This document shows, one piece after another, positions 18,121-27,700 of a stretch of DNA of 64,000 bases (its first letter is position 1; each line of letters begins with the position of its first letter). The notes under the pieces were generated by a model. It did no database searches and was not told the origin of the DNA. It saw only the letters and a program-made list of their open reading frames with translations. The position numbers were made by a program, and so were the translations under genes. Source of the stretch: S5-327 sp965116015. GTDB lineage: Bacteria; Chloroflexota; Dehalococcoidia; Lucifugimonadales; Australimonadaceae. The DNA lies in contig OZ220477.1 of NCBI GenBank assembly GCA_965116015.1, positions 1,860,001-1,924,000 on the forward strand. Reading direction: 5' to 3'.

Positions 18121-18696
18121 TTACAACGTCGCAGCGAAAGCGTCCCGAAGCAAGCTCGCCGACAGAGCCTCCGCCGCCTTCGCTTGCGCCTCCGCCGCGC
18201 GCACAACCCGCTCCGCGACGCCCAACCGCTCATCCAGCAACGCAACAATCCGCCGCTGCTCCTCCAGCGGCGGCAACGGAATAGGTATCCGCTCTGTAAC
18301 CGACTTCTTCAGTGACGGATACCCTGTGTTGTCTGCATAGTGCATCATGTCTAATTGACAAACTGCGTGATATAACCATTCAGACAGCACAGCAGGCTTT
18401 GGCTCGAGCGCCATTAAATGGCTAACTATATAGCCATTAACTGTGAGCCGAGCCCGGTTATTGGTTGCGACTGCTGCTCCACTCTTAGGGAACAGGATGG
18501 TGCCGCTTGTAACTGGAACCATATGATGCTTGGCAATTGCTACTGGCGACAATTTATCCTGAGCGTGATGCAAGTTGATAGTCCGCTTGTGGAGACCTAA
18601 ATCTCGTACGCGGAAAAAATATGAGCCGCTCTCTGCAAAGAACTGCGCTCCTTGAGGAGCGCTTCCGCCTGTGAATACGCGACACACCTCCCCCAA
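18121..18696 (-). CDS. hsdS: HsdS second half (TRD2 and conserved region)
   Basis: Carries a target-recognition domain beginning GEVCRVFTGGSAPQG and the conserved spacer LPPLEEQRRIVALLDERL, then a helix to the stop. The frame is open back to 18732, encoding GQKLPQNWRWVQL, the usual HsdS entry motif, right after the TAA of the first half. No ATG or convincing ribosome-binding site exists for this half; the only starts are TTG (18696) or GTG just inside. First half, stop codon and second half are in one frame and total about 403 residues, the normal size of one HsdS. It could be expressed by readthrough, as a half-subunit, or after loop inversion of the palindrome. Confidence 0.8.
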   Translation of the reverse strand: MGEVCRVFTGGSAPQGAQFFAESGSYFFRVRDLGLHKRTINLHHAQDKLSPVAIAKHHMVPVTSGTILFPKSGAAVATNNRARLTVNGYIVSHLMALEPKPAVLSEWLYHAVCQLDMMHYADNTGYPSLKKSVTERIPIPLPPLEEQRRIVALLDERLGVAERVVRAAEAQAKAAEALSASLLRDAFAATL

Positions 18697-18710
18697 CTGA
18701 ACCCAACGCC

Positions 18711-18760
18711 AATTCTGAGGGAGCTTCTGCCCTTAGGAGGGCAGAAGCTCCCTCAGAATT
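18711..18760. repeat. Perfect 50-bp palindrome at the hsdS domain junction
   Basis: Two 23-base arms (18711-18733 and 18738-18760) are exact reverse complements around a 4-base loop (tagg, 18734-18737). Read on the minus strand the arms encode ...AILRELLP and ...QKLPQN, and the centre holds the in-frame TAA (18733-18735). If the loop were inverted the codons would read CCC TTA GGA GGG instead of CCC TCC TAA GGG, which is open. Confidence 0.93.
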
Positions 18761-19332
18761 GCAGCAGGCAGCGCACGCGCTGCCTCAACCATCCGCTCAG
18801 CGGCGCGTCGCGCCTGTTCCGCCGCAGCCATCTGCTCATCGAGCAACGCAACAATCCGCCGCTGCTCCTCCAACGGCGGCAACGGAATGGGGAGGTTCAA
18901 GAGCTCGCGCATAGTTGCCCTAGGCATGCGAGAACCGGTCTTACTTTTCATGGCGAATTCCACGGTCGATGGAAGACGGAGAACCTCTGCTAAATACCCT
19001 CTATCTATGCCGTCGTGTGGCAGAAGAGGAATAATCTCAGTAGAGCACCGTCCTTGGAATATTGGCAGTGCTACCTTATTCAAATAAGGCCGTAACTTCC
19101 CGTAAAGGATATGTCTCTCATCAAATCTATATGCGAGTCCTTTGCCAGCAGTATTCACTTCTAGCGTTATCTGCCCTGTTCCGCTTGCGATGTTCTCTAG
19201 CCCAATCCAAGGGAGACTACACAGAGAAACGCTGTCGGAATCAACTGCTTCCCTGAAAATCGTGCACACCTCCCCCAACCGAACCCAACGCCAGCCGTCG
19301 GGAAGAGGACGATCAGGGAGGAGACCGTTCAT
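18733..19332 (-). CDS. hsdS: HsdS first half (TRD1 and conserved region)
   Basis: Specificity subunit first half, 199 residues, starting MNGLLPDRPLPDGWRWVRLG. It contains the HsdS entry motif, a target-recognition domain, and the conserved LPPLEEQRRIVALLDEQM helix, ending AILRELLPS before the TAA inside the palindrome. It begins 13 bases after the coiled-coil gene. Base composition is visibly less C-biased and more AT-rich than the surrounding chromosome, consistent with transfer. Two half-S proteins could in principle pair, as known for some half-size S subunits; that is inference. Confidence 0.85.
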   Translation of the reverse strand: MNGLLPDRPLPDGWRWVRLGEVCTIFREAVDSDSVSLCSLPWIGLENIASGTGQITLEVNTAGKGLAYRFDERHILYGKLRPYLNKVALPIFQGRCSTEIIPLLPHDGIDRGYLAEVLRLPSTVEFAMKSKTGSRMPRATMRELLNLPIPLPPLEEQRRIVALLDEQMAAAEQARRAAERMVEAARALPAAILRELLPS

Positions 19333-19345
19333 ACGAAAAAGCGAA

Positions 19346-19753
19346 TCAGTCGGTAACGACAACAGCGATGATGCCAGCGGCAAGCGTGGCCCACGTAGCG
19401 GCCAAGAGCCCGAAGACAGCATTGAAGCGCGACTCCATAGAACGCTGGAAGCGATCAGCCTCCGTGCGCAAACCGTCGAATCCCGCATTCGTCTCAGCGC
19501 GCAAGCCCTCGAATCGCACAGTGGTCTCGGCGCGCATAGCTTCGAACTGCGCATTAGTCTCGGCGCGCAAGCTCTCGAATCGGGCATTCGTCTCGGCGCG
19601 CATAGCTTCGAACCGCGCGTTAGTCTCGACACGGAGCTCCTCAACCTTGGCGTCGACGCGCCCCACGGCCTCAGTGAGGTCGCCCAGCCGTTCGCTCACC
19701 TGCTCGTAAGCGCCCTCTAGCCTGCTAACGCGTTCCTCAACCATAGAAGTCAC
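19346..19753 (-). CDS. Small coiled-coil protein with C-terminal membrane helix
   Basis: A 135-residue protein of unknown function inside the hsd operon. Residues about 40-105 are six 11-residue units of the type LRAETNARFEA, a hendecad pattern expected to give a nearly straight coiled coil. The last 25 residues (FGLLAATWATLAAGIIAVVV) form one hydrophobic segment, so it probably sits in the membrane with a long cytoplasmic rod. GTG start at 19753; an ATG at 19744 is in frame. It lies 32 bases after hsdR and 13 before hsdS, so it is part of the operon. I do not recognise a named family. Confidence 0.7.
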   Translation of the reverse strand: MTSMVEERVSRLEGAYEQVSERLGDLTEAVGRVDAKVEELRVETNARFEAMRAETNARFESLRAETNAQFEAMRAETTVRFEGLRAETNAGFDGLRTEADRFQRSMESRFNAVFGLLAATWATLAAGIIAVVVTD

Positions 19754-19785
19754 AGCCGCAGCATACTACGCGACGCGCTCCCAAG

Positions 19786-21573
19786 CTACGCCCTGAACAT
19801 CCGCAGCTTGGCTTGGCGGAGAGCCTCACTCGGACTGGCGTACGTCCGCAGAGCAGAGACCCCGCCTGCTTCCCGCACCTCCGGCGTACTGAAAATGAGC
19901 GGGTTCTCCAGGTTCTCAGTCCCTCCCTTCGCGAACTGCGACGCGATGGCGCGCACGGCGCCCGACGCCCTCTCCGGCATCCCGTCGAGCCAGTCCCGAT
20001 TCTTCCAGGCGAACGCGTCCGCTCGGTCAACACGCGTCTTCGGCGCCTGACCAAAGGCCGCGTGAGCAAGCACATCATAGAGATCGTAGCGATCGTAGTC
20101 CTCCCCTAACGTGAACTGACGCACAACATAAGGCGCTCCGCCCTCGTCAGGCAGGCGCTCCATCATCCTCCTCCGGAGACCCGGATCAACCCACGTTGCT
20201 CGGAAATCATCTAGGGCTGGTACATCCTCGACAAGCTTGGCGGCAAGACGCTCAGTGTACTGCTCTATGGTCATAAGCCGCGCAATCCCATCCTCGCCTC
20301 GCGTAAGAACAGACGTCCCCGCGCCGGTGACGCGGACATCCACGCCTCGAACCTCAATCCTCGTTTCACCGCCCCCCGGCCGCGGACCCCCTGGCGCAAC
20401 ATCGCCTTCCGGACGCTCGGGGGAAATCCGCCGCTTGAAGTCCTCCCCCAAAAGGCGTGCAGCATTAGTGTAATCGTAAATACGGAACATATATTTGTCG
20501 GTTGCAGGATGAATTCGAGTCCCCCTCCCCACCATCTGGTGAAAAGAAACAGGGGATTTAACGTACCGGAAAAAGACAACATTGCGTACAGCAGGAACAT
20601 CCACGCCAGTGGAGAGCAAATCCACAGTCGTCGCGATAAAATACTGAGCCTGATTGTCCTTGAACTCCGGAAGGTGATTGTCGTGAGCAGCCGCAGTGCA
20701 CTTGAAAGCGTAATTGCTCTGGGCAGATCGCGTCGGCCCTCCCCATCGCGCATAGAGATTGTTCATTGCATTTGCGACAGCGTCGGCATGAGCGTCGCTG
20801 GCGCAGAAGACAATCGTCTTCTGCTCAGGTCTCCCCGTTTCGACAAGCTGAGCGAAAAGATCCTCGCACATCTCGCCAACGCGCTCAGGCATCACAAGCC
20901 GGGACTCAAAAGCGACGGCTCTGTAATGAGCGCGCGCCTCGGCAGTCGTGACCTTCTCTCCAGTGACAGCGTCTCGGAGGGGCTTGCCCTCGAGATCCTC
21001 CTGGGTAAGCCCCGTAACCTGTTCGCTTTCAGCGTAACCTTCAAGGAAAACATCGCGCGAGCGCACCTCCATAGCCGCAAGATAACCGTCCTCGATTCCC
21101 TGAGCAATAGAATACTCGTAAACAGGCTTGCCAAAATACTTGATATTGTCAGCAGTAACCTCCCTATCGTTGCGCGCCTCGACAGTATCCTCAGCGTACT
21201 CGAACTCGCGGGGAGTCGCTGTGAGCCCGATCTGAACGCTTGCCGCATTGCGGGTTAATACCTGCGACCACTTATCCCACGCAGAGCGATGAGCCTCGTC
21301 GATGATAATGTGTGAGAAATAATTCTCCGGGTAATGCTTGGTAAGGAAAGTCGCATCGTCGTCCGCCCCTGCAACGCCAAGAGTCTGATAGGTCGCGACG
21401 ACAATCCGCGCGTTCTTCTCCGGGTTGCTGGTTGAGGCGGCCGCAGCCTCCCCGCCAAACAACTCATGGAGCGACAAAAGCGCTTGCGAACGCAATTCGT
21501 CCCTGATAATAACGCCGCTGACTCTCTCCGCCGTGATAAGGCTCCAGCAATGGCCTTGCGTCGTCGCCGTCAA
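19786..21573 (-). pseudogene. hsdR: HsdR fragment, helicase part (frame-shifted, P-loop lost)
   Basis: Superfamily 2 motor part of the type I restriction subunit. Homology begins at RDELRSQALLSLHELFGGE (near 21510); upstream codons of this frame are antisense-like filler. Present are IIIDEAH (motif II), GLTATP (III), KTIVFCAS (IV) and QMVGRGTRIHP (VI), plus a C-terminal domain. Absent is the segment with the Walker A (TGxGKT) that family members carry between the YYQ and RDELRSQ regions; I estimate 45-50 residues missing. It is out of frame with the nuclease part. Without a P-loop it should not hydrolyse ATP or restrict. Confidence 0.85.
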
Positions 21574-22000
21574 GACTGAAACCCCTGGACGACTCGTATC
21601 GAGCGCGCAACTCCTCAGGGCCAGGGAAATGCGCTAACTCCATCGGCCCCCAGGTCTCTCCCGTGAAATCGTCGTATTCAACGAACATGCGGCCATTGGA
21701 AGAATAGACGAATGGAACATTCAGCCGCGCGGCGTAATCCTTCCCCTGCTGCAAACCAAGACCAGGAGCGCTGCTCTCAGGCTTCGCTTCGATCAAGGCG
21801 ACGGCCACAGGCTGCTTTCCGGAGGAAGCCGGCAGCCGAAGCGTGTAATCAACCCGCCCCTTGCGCCTGCGCGGTTGACCGCCAACAATATCGACTGCCC
21901 CGGCGGTTTCCTCGCGGCCGATGAACTCTTCGGTCCATCCCTTCCCATGAAGGACCGGATCAATAAGCTGCGCCCTCGTCTCAGCTTCATTGCGGCTCAC
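21464..22000 (-). pseudogene. hsdR: HsdR fragment, N-terminal nuclease part
   Basis: Start of the restriction subunit: GTG at 22000, then NEAETRAQLIDPVLHGKGW. The nuclease core is visible as VDYTLRL and ALIEAKPES (D...ExK) with GKDYAARLNVPFVYSSNG following. Family homology runs to ESQRRYYQ (near 21515), after which the reading frame leaves the family and stops at 21464. The break at cagggacgaattgc joins YYQ directly to RDELRSQ of the other frame, so an internal deletion with frameshift explains both. An assembly error is possible but less likely than a deletion. Confidence 0.85.
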
Positions 22001-22027
22001 TGCGCGCCCCTCAGTCCCCTCCCCCGA

Positions 22028-23176
22028 TCACCCCAGCCGGAAACACCGCGCAGCGTTCTCCCACAACAGCTTCCGCAGGCGCTCCTCCCCAAGACTCCCC
22101 CACCCCAGCACAATATCCGCCGAGCGCGGAAAACGCGACTCCGCATGCGGATAATCCGACCCGAACATCAACACACGATCGCCCATCAAATCCATAACCA
22201 TCCGCGTAATATCCTCGCCCTCGTGAATCACAATCCCCGCGAAAAACCTCCCCCCCGTCATATACTCCTCCATCGTCTGCCGCAGCCCCTCCGACACATA
22301 ACCCATATAGTGAACCTGATCCTCCATACGCCTCATCCAGAACGGAAGCCACCCGAACCCCGACTCCAGAATCGCAAGATTCAAATTCGCATACCGATCC
22401 AGCAACCCCGCACCCAGAAACGCCGAAATCATCCGCATCGCCGCCCACGGATGCGACGCCGTCCTCCCGATGAACGGGTTGTCCCACAGATCCCGGTATC
22501 CCGGATACCCCGTCGCAAAACTATGATGAACAACCGTCAAACCCGCATCGTCCGCCGCCGCCCACACCGGATGCAGATCCGGATGATCAACCGGAAAATC
22601 CAAAGGCAAGCTCACCAGCACGCCCTTCGCCCATCCCGAATCCGCATACCGCCTGATCTCCAGCGCCGAACCCTCTATATCGCGCGCAGTCGCCAGAATC
22701 AGCGAATGCAACCGCCCCGGATGCCGCCCGCACACATCGCCAAGATGACGATGCACACTCTGAATCATCGCCATATCCACAGCAGGATCCGCATGCCCAG
22801 ACGCCGCCCCCGGAACCATAAGATGAACATCCACCCCCTCCTCGTCCATATCGCGCACACGAGCGTCGATGTCCCAGTCCGAGCCCCCTAGCGTAGGAAT
22901 CTTGAAACCCTGAAACCGCTGGAAACGACGCTCAGCATTCGGTCGCGGCCCCGCCTCCCCCAGATGCCGCGGCGGCGCGGCTCCCCACCCCCCGCCCTCC
23001 GCGATCCGATACAAACTCCTGTACGGCGCCGGCAGCTCCTCCCCTGCCCACCCCGTCTTGAACTCCCGACGATCAAGATCCAGCTCACGAAGCATCGGAT
23101 CAAGATGCGGCTCCAAACTCTCCACAGAAGAATGAAAGTGCGTATCCGCATCGAAAACCCTGTACCCGTCGCGCAT
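22028..23176 (-). CDS. Amidohydrolase-family (TIM-barrel) protein
   Basis: A 382-residue amidohydrolase-2 type protein. It opens MRDGYRVFDADTHFH; DADTH is the metal-binding strand-1 motif of this group. A histidine follows in VVHHSFATGY (strand 5 region), and the terminal Asp lies in MFGSDYPHAESRFP, where family members keep a catalytic Asp. The ATG at 23176 has GGAGG 6 bases upstream. Members include decarboxylases and hydrolases of aromatic and cyclic acids and are abundant in SAR202-type genomes; the substrate is unknown here. Confidence 0.82.
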   Translation of the reverse strand: MRDGYRVFDADTHFHSSVESLEPHLDPMLRELDLDRREFKTGWAGEELPAPYRSLYRIAEGGGWGAAPPRHLGEAGPRPNAERRFQRFQGFKIPTLGGSDWDIDARVRDMDEEGVDVHLMVPGAASGHADPAVDMAMIQSVHRHLGDVCGRHPGRLHSLILATARDIEGSALEIRRYADSGWAKGVLVSLPLDFPVDHPDLHPVWAAADDAGLTVVHHSFATGYPGYRDLWDNPFIGRTASHPWAAMRMISAFLGAGLLDRYANLNLAILESGFGWLPFWMRRMEDQVHYMGYVSEGLRQTMEEYMTGGRFFAGIVIHEGEDITRMVMDLMGDRVLMFGSDYPHAESRFPRSADIVLGWGSLGEERLRKLLWENAARCFRLG

Positions 23177-23228
23177 GCGCGCCTCCTTGATGAAACGATG
23201 AAACTCGATGCCCCCCAGAGTGGCCCGG

Positions 23229-23257
23229 ATTATAGGACAGCGCAACAGCGCAACGCT
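23229..23257 (-). promoter_or_regulatory. Putative promoter for the amidohydrolase gene
   Basis: On the minus strand a consensus TATAAT (23234-23229) lies about 52 bases upstream of the ATG at 23176. The -35 position at 17 bp reads AGCGTT, a weak match. The perfect -10 in such GC-rich sequence is notable. Confidence 0.45.
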
Positions 23258-23415
23258 CCACCCCTCCCGCCCCCGGAACGCGCCGCCGCGTCCGCCGGCA
23301 ACGGCCTGCTTAGCGCTCGCCCCTCCCGCCACCGGAACGCGTGTCCGGCGGCGGCGCATCGGTCAGCGGATCGAAGCTCGCCCCTCCCGCCCCCGGAACG
23401 CGTCCCCGAGCCCCC
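23253..23415. repeat. Three 61-bp repeats upstream of the alkyltransferase pair
   Basis: The core ctcgcccctcccgcc followed by ccggaacgcg starts at about 23256, 23316 and 23377, a period of 60-61. The middles of the units differ. Together with the flanks this fills the 330-base divergent spacer (23177-23505); I see no gene in it. Confidence 0.7.
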
Positions 23416-23505
23416 CACGCCAAAGCGACATCCACCCCTTGCGCAAAGCGCGCCCCCTCCCTACGCTTACATAAACCACCCTGCGCTCCAGCGAACAAAC
23501 AGCCA

Positions 23506-24081
23506 ATGCGACAACACGCAGCGCCAACCAACGGCTCCCCCGCCGCGCCCTCCCGATCCCCACAGAGCGCCTCCCTCTCGTACGACGTATTCCAGTCTGC
23601 TTGGGGATGGATGGCCGTATGCGGCTCCCCCGCAGGCGTCCGCTACGCGACCCTCCCCGAACCAACCCCCGACCGTGCGCTGGAAGACCTCGAAAAAGCT
23701 ATGCGCAGACCCCTCCCCGAGCATCGCCCCGGCGCGTTCGACGCCTACGAACGCCAGCTCGCCGAGTACTTCCGCGGCGACCGCGCATCATGCGACATCC
23801 CCCTCGACCTCAGCGGAGCCTCGCCCTTCTTCCGCCAAGCCTGGAGCGCCTGCCGCGCCATTCCCCCAGGCGAAACGCGCTCCTACGAATGGCTGGCGGA
23901 GTCCGCCGGCAACATCAGAGCCGCCCGTGGAGCCGGCCAAGCAATGGCGCGCAACCGAGTCCCCATCGTCGTCCCCTGCCACAGAGTCATCGGCAAAGAC
24001 GGCGGACTCCACGGCTTCGGCGGACCAGGACTCCCAATGAAAGCCCGCCTCCTCCAACTCGAATCCACGCGAGCAAACTAG
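23506..24081 (+). CDS. ogt: Methylated-DNA-[protein]-cysteine S-methyltransferase (copy 1)
   Basis: Suicidal DNA-repair protein that moves alkyl groups from O6-alkylguanine to its own cysteine. The active site is VPCHRVIG, preceded by the recognition helix ...ARAVG-like RAARGAGQAMARNRVPIV and the arginine-finger region YEWLAE. The N-terminal domain is short (191 residues in all), as in Ogt/YbaZ-type proteins. I chose ATG 23506 because copy 2 starts with the same MRQH context; the frame is open further upstream only through repeat sequence. Confidence 0.9.
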   Translation: MRQHAAPTNGSPAAPSRSPQSASLSYDVFQSAWGWMAVCGSPAGVRYATLPEPTPDRALEDLEKAMRRPLPEHRPGAFDAYERQLAEYFRGDRASCDIPLDLSGASPFFRQAWSACRAIPPGETRSYEWLAESAGNIRAARGAGQAMARNRVPIVVPCHRVIGKDGGLHGFGGPGLPMKARLLQLESTRAN

Positions 24082-24123
24082 CCCCCTTGCGGGAAGTGCG
24101 CGCTCCAGCGAATAACCGGCGCG

Positions 24124-24654
24124 ATGCGACAACACAAAGCAGCGCAGACTCCCGACCTCTGGTACGACGTATTCGAGTCCGCTTGGGGATGGGTGGCCGT
24201 ATGCGGCTCGCCCGCAGGCGTCTGCTACGGGACATTCCCGGAGCGCACCCGGGAACTCGCATTGACAGACCTTCAGAGCAGTATGGCCCGTCCGCTCCCC
24301 GAGCATCGCCCCGGCGCGTTCGACGCCTACGAACGCCAGCTCGCCGAGTACTTCCGCGGCGACCGCGCATCATGCGACATCCCCCTCGACCTCAGCGGAG
24401 CCTCGCCCTTCTTTCGCCAAGCCTGGAGCGCCTGCCGCGCGATCCCCCCAGGCGAAACGCGCTCCTATGGATGGCTTGCAGATGCTGCCGGAAGCAGCAG
24501 AGCCGCCCGTGGAGCCGGCCAAGCAATGGCGCGCAATCGTGTGCGCATCGTCGTTCCTTGCCATCGCGTGATAAGCAACAACGGCGGCATCCTGAGCGGC
24601 GGCGACCCCACCCAGCTTATGAGAGCTCGCCTCCTCCAGCTCGAGGCCCAGTGA
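24124..24654 (+). CDS. Methylated-DNA-[protein]-cysteine S-methyltransferase (copy 2)
   Basis: Tandem paralogue of the preceding gene, 176 residues, with VPCHRVIS at the active site and the same RAARGAGQAMARNRV helix. A central 146-base block (24295-24440) matches copy 1 (23713-23858) with a single mismatch, while both ends differ much more, which points to gene conversion. After the active site the two diverge (NNGGILSGGDPTQL versus DGGLHGFGGPGLP), so the lesion or DNA-binding preference may differ. Confidence 0.88.
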   Translation: MRQHKAAQTPDLWYDVFESAWGWVAVCGSPAGVCYGTFPERTRELALTDLQSSMARPLPEHRPGAFDAYERQLAEYFRGDRASCDIPLDLSGASPFFRQAWSACRAIPPGETRSYGWLADAAGSSRAARGAGQAMARNRVRIVVPCHRVISNNGGILSGGDPTQLMRARLLQLEAQ

Positions 24655-24701
24655 ACAAAACTGGACCCCCGCCTCGCGCGGAACCCTAGGTTGTGGACGC
24701 C

Positions 24702-27700
24702 CTACTCAACAAGTACCGCTTCCGGCTTCCCATCCAGCAGATCCCCTAGCTCCGCTAGAAGACCATCGCAGATCTGCGTCGTCACGATCGGCATCGTGAT
24801 CCGATACCTCGTCCCCTGACTCTCAACCAATAGATCCACCCTGTCGGTCCCCGGATAATCCATCGCCTTCAAAATCAGCGCGTGAAGCAACTGATTGTCC
24901 TCCCCCGGCTTATCCGTCTCCGCCAGATTGATCAGAAGCGTCCGAGCCCCCCCCGATAACCCCTCGACTGCCGGAGCCGCAGACTCCGTAGAGGGTGTCG
25001 CGCCATTCGCGCGCCCCCCCGCCGCCTCAGGCGCGACGCTCGCCGGCTCCCCTCCCGCCTCCGGCGCAGAAAACCCCACCACCGACACCACAGGCGGAGT
25101 CTCGCGCTCTGGCCGCTCCTGCGCCCGCGGCTCCGCCTCTCCCTCCTTAGCCGGCTCGTCCGCATCAGCAACGCTGGGAACCTCATACGCCGACGCCTCG
25201 TCGCAATAGATCGCCAGCTCGTCACGGCGCCTCTTCGTCGTCCCCTTCACCTGCAGCAGCGAACCCTTCGTCCAAAGCTCCGCCGTCTGCTCGAACACCT
25301 TGCTCCACACAGCTATCTCAACCCTCGACCCATCGAAAATCTCCAGCATCGCGAAACAGATCCGGCGCCCCTGCTTGTCCGTCGAGAAACGCGCCGAAGC
25401 CACCTCCCCCGCAAGCAACGCCTTCCCCCCCTCAGGCAGCAGTTCAAGCTCATCTCGCGAAAGAACAGCCCCCTTCGGCGCCGTCTTCAGATTCAGCCCC
25501 CCCTGCCGGAGCGCAATCCCCAGCAACTCCCGCTCCCACGAAGCAAGCTCCCGCGCCGACGCCTCAGGCGCCGGCGCCAGCTCAATCTCCGCCAGCGGCG
25601 TCGGCATCTCTTCTCCGAACATATCGAACATCGTCGTCTGCCCAATCTTCTTCAGCCGAGCCTCGCGCTGCATCAAATGAACAATCGAATCCACGCTCGC
25701 CGCCAAACGGCTCCGCGAACCAAACTCGTCAAGCGCCCCAACCTTCACAAGACTCTCAACCGTCCGGCGATTCGCCGCCGCCTCCCCCGCCCTCCGGCAG
25801 AACTCCCCCAGCGACGTGAACGGCCCCTTCTCGATCCGCTCCGCCACAAGATCCCGCACCGCAAAAGCCCCGATATTCTTTACCGACGCGAGCCCAAACC
25901 GAATCGCCGGCTTCCCCCCCGCTGCCATATCGATCGAAAAATCAACATCGCTGCGGCTCACATCCGGCGGCAGCACAGGAATGTCAAGACGCGCGCACTC
26001 CGCAGCGTACATCCCCACCCTCTCCGTCCCCGCATAAGAATTCAGCAAGCAAGTCAGATACTCCACCGGATAATTCGCCTTGAAATACGCCGTCCAGTAC
26101 GCCACCACCGCATAACTCACGCTGTGCGCCTTATTGAACGCATACCCCGCGAACGGCTCGATAAGATCGAACACCGCCTCCGCAATCGCGCCGTCGTATC
26201 CCAGGCCCGACGCCCCCGCCAGAAACCTCTCCCGCTCCTGCTGCATCAGCAGCGCGTCCTTCTTCCCCATCGCCTTCCGAACAATATCCGCCTCCCCAAG
26301 CGAATAACCCGCGAACCGCTGCAACACATGCAGCACCTGATCCTGATAAACAATCACCCCGTACGTCTCTCGCAGAATCTCCTCAAGCGCCGGATGCGGA
26401 TAAGAAACAGGAATCCTCCCAAACTTCGAATCAACGAAAGCCCCAATCTGCTCCATCGGCCCCGGACGATACAGCGCAATCATCGCCGCAAGCTCCCCAA
26501 GCTCCCCAGGACGCAGCTCCTTCACATACCGCCGCATCCCAGCCCCCTCCAGCTGAAACACCCCCGTCGTCTCGCCGCTCGACAGCAACTCATACGTCGC
26601 CCTATCGTCGAACCTCACCCCCTGCAACGGAATATCCACCCCATGCCGTTCCCGCACAAGCCGAATCGTCTTGCTCAGAACCGTGTAATTGATGAGCCCC
26701 AGAAAATCCATCTTCAGCAGACCCAGCCGCGCCACCGGCTCCATCGCGTACTGCGTCGTCGCCACCCCCGACACGCTCCCCTTCGTCGGACGCTGCAACG
26801 GAACATGCTCGATGAGCGGATCCTCCGAAATCACAACCCCCGCCGCATGCGTGCTCACCAAACGGGTAACCCCCTCCAGCCCCCGCGCAGTGTCGATCAG
26901 CTTGCGATAATTCGCGTCCCCCTTGTAAGCATCCTGCAACTCCGGCGACCCCTCGTACGCCTCCTGCAACGTGATCCCCGGAGGCCCCTTCGGTATCAGC
27001 TGCGCTATCCGGTCAACCTCCGCGTACGCCATCCCCAGCGCCCGGCCCGAATCCCGTATCGCCGCGCGCGCCCCAAGCGTCCCGAACGTGATGATCTGCG
27101 CAACATGATCCTTCCCGTACTTCTCCGTAACGTACTGAATCGCCTCCTCGCGGCGATCATCCTGAAAATCCATATCAATGTCCGGCATCTCCTTGCGCTC
27201 TATATTCAGGAAACGCTCGAACACAAGCCGGTGCTCAAGAGGATCGAGATTCGTCACCCCAAGACAATAAAGCGCAAGCGACGACGCGGCGCTCCCCCGA
27301 ACCCCGAACACAATATCGTTCCGACGCGCAAACTCCGCGATGTCCCACACCACCAGGAAGTAATTCGGATACTGCGTCTGCGCAATAACATCCAGCTCGT
27401 ACGAAAGCCGCTCCTTGTGCGCCTCAGGAGCCCCCTCCCCGTACCGCTCCCCGAACCCCTGCCAGCACAGACGCCGCAGATGCCCTTCCGCATCCTCACC
27501 CTCCGGCGTCGCATACTCAGGCAGATGCAGCGCCGAAAAATCCAGCGAAACATCCGTCGAATCCGCTATTCGCTGCGTAATCTCAACCGCCTCCGGCAGA
27601 TCCGCGAATAACTCCCCCATCTCCTCCGGACTCTTCAGATAGAACGAATCCGCGTCGAACTTGAACCGCTTCTCATCGTGAATCGTCGTGTTCGTCCCGA

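Noticed and set aside
18121..19332. Two independent hsdS genes with different specificities
   Set aside because: The second half lacks its own start and is exactly in frame after the stop, so a single interrupted HsdS fits better.
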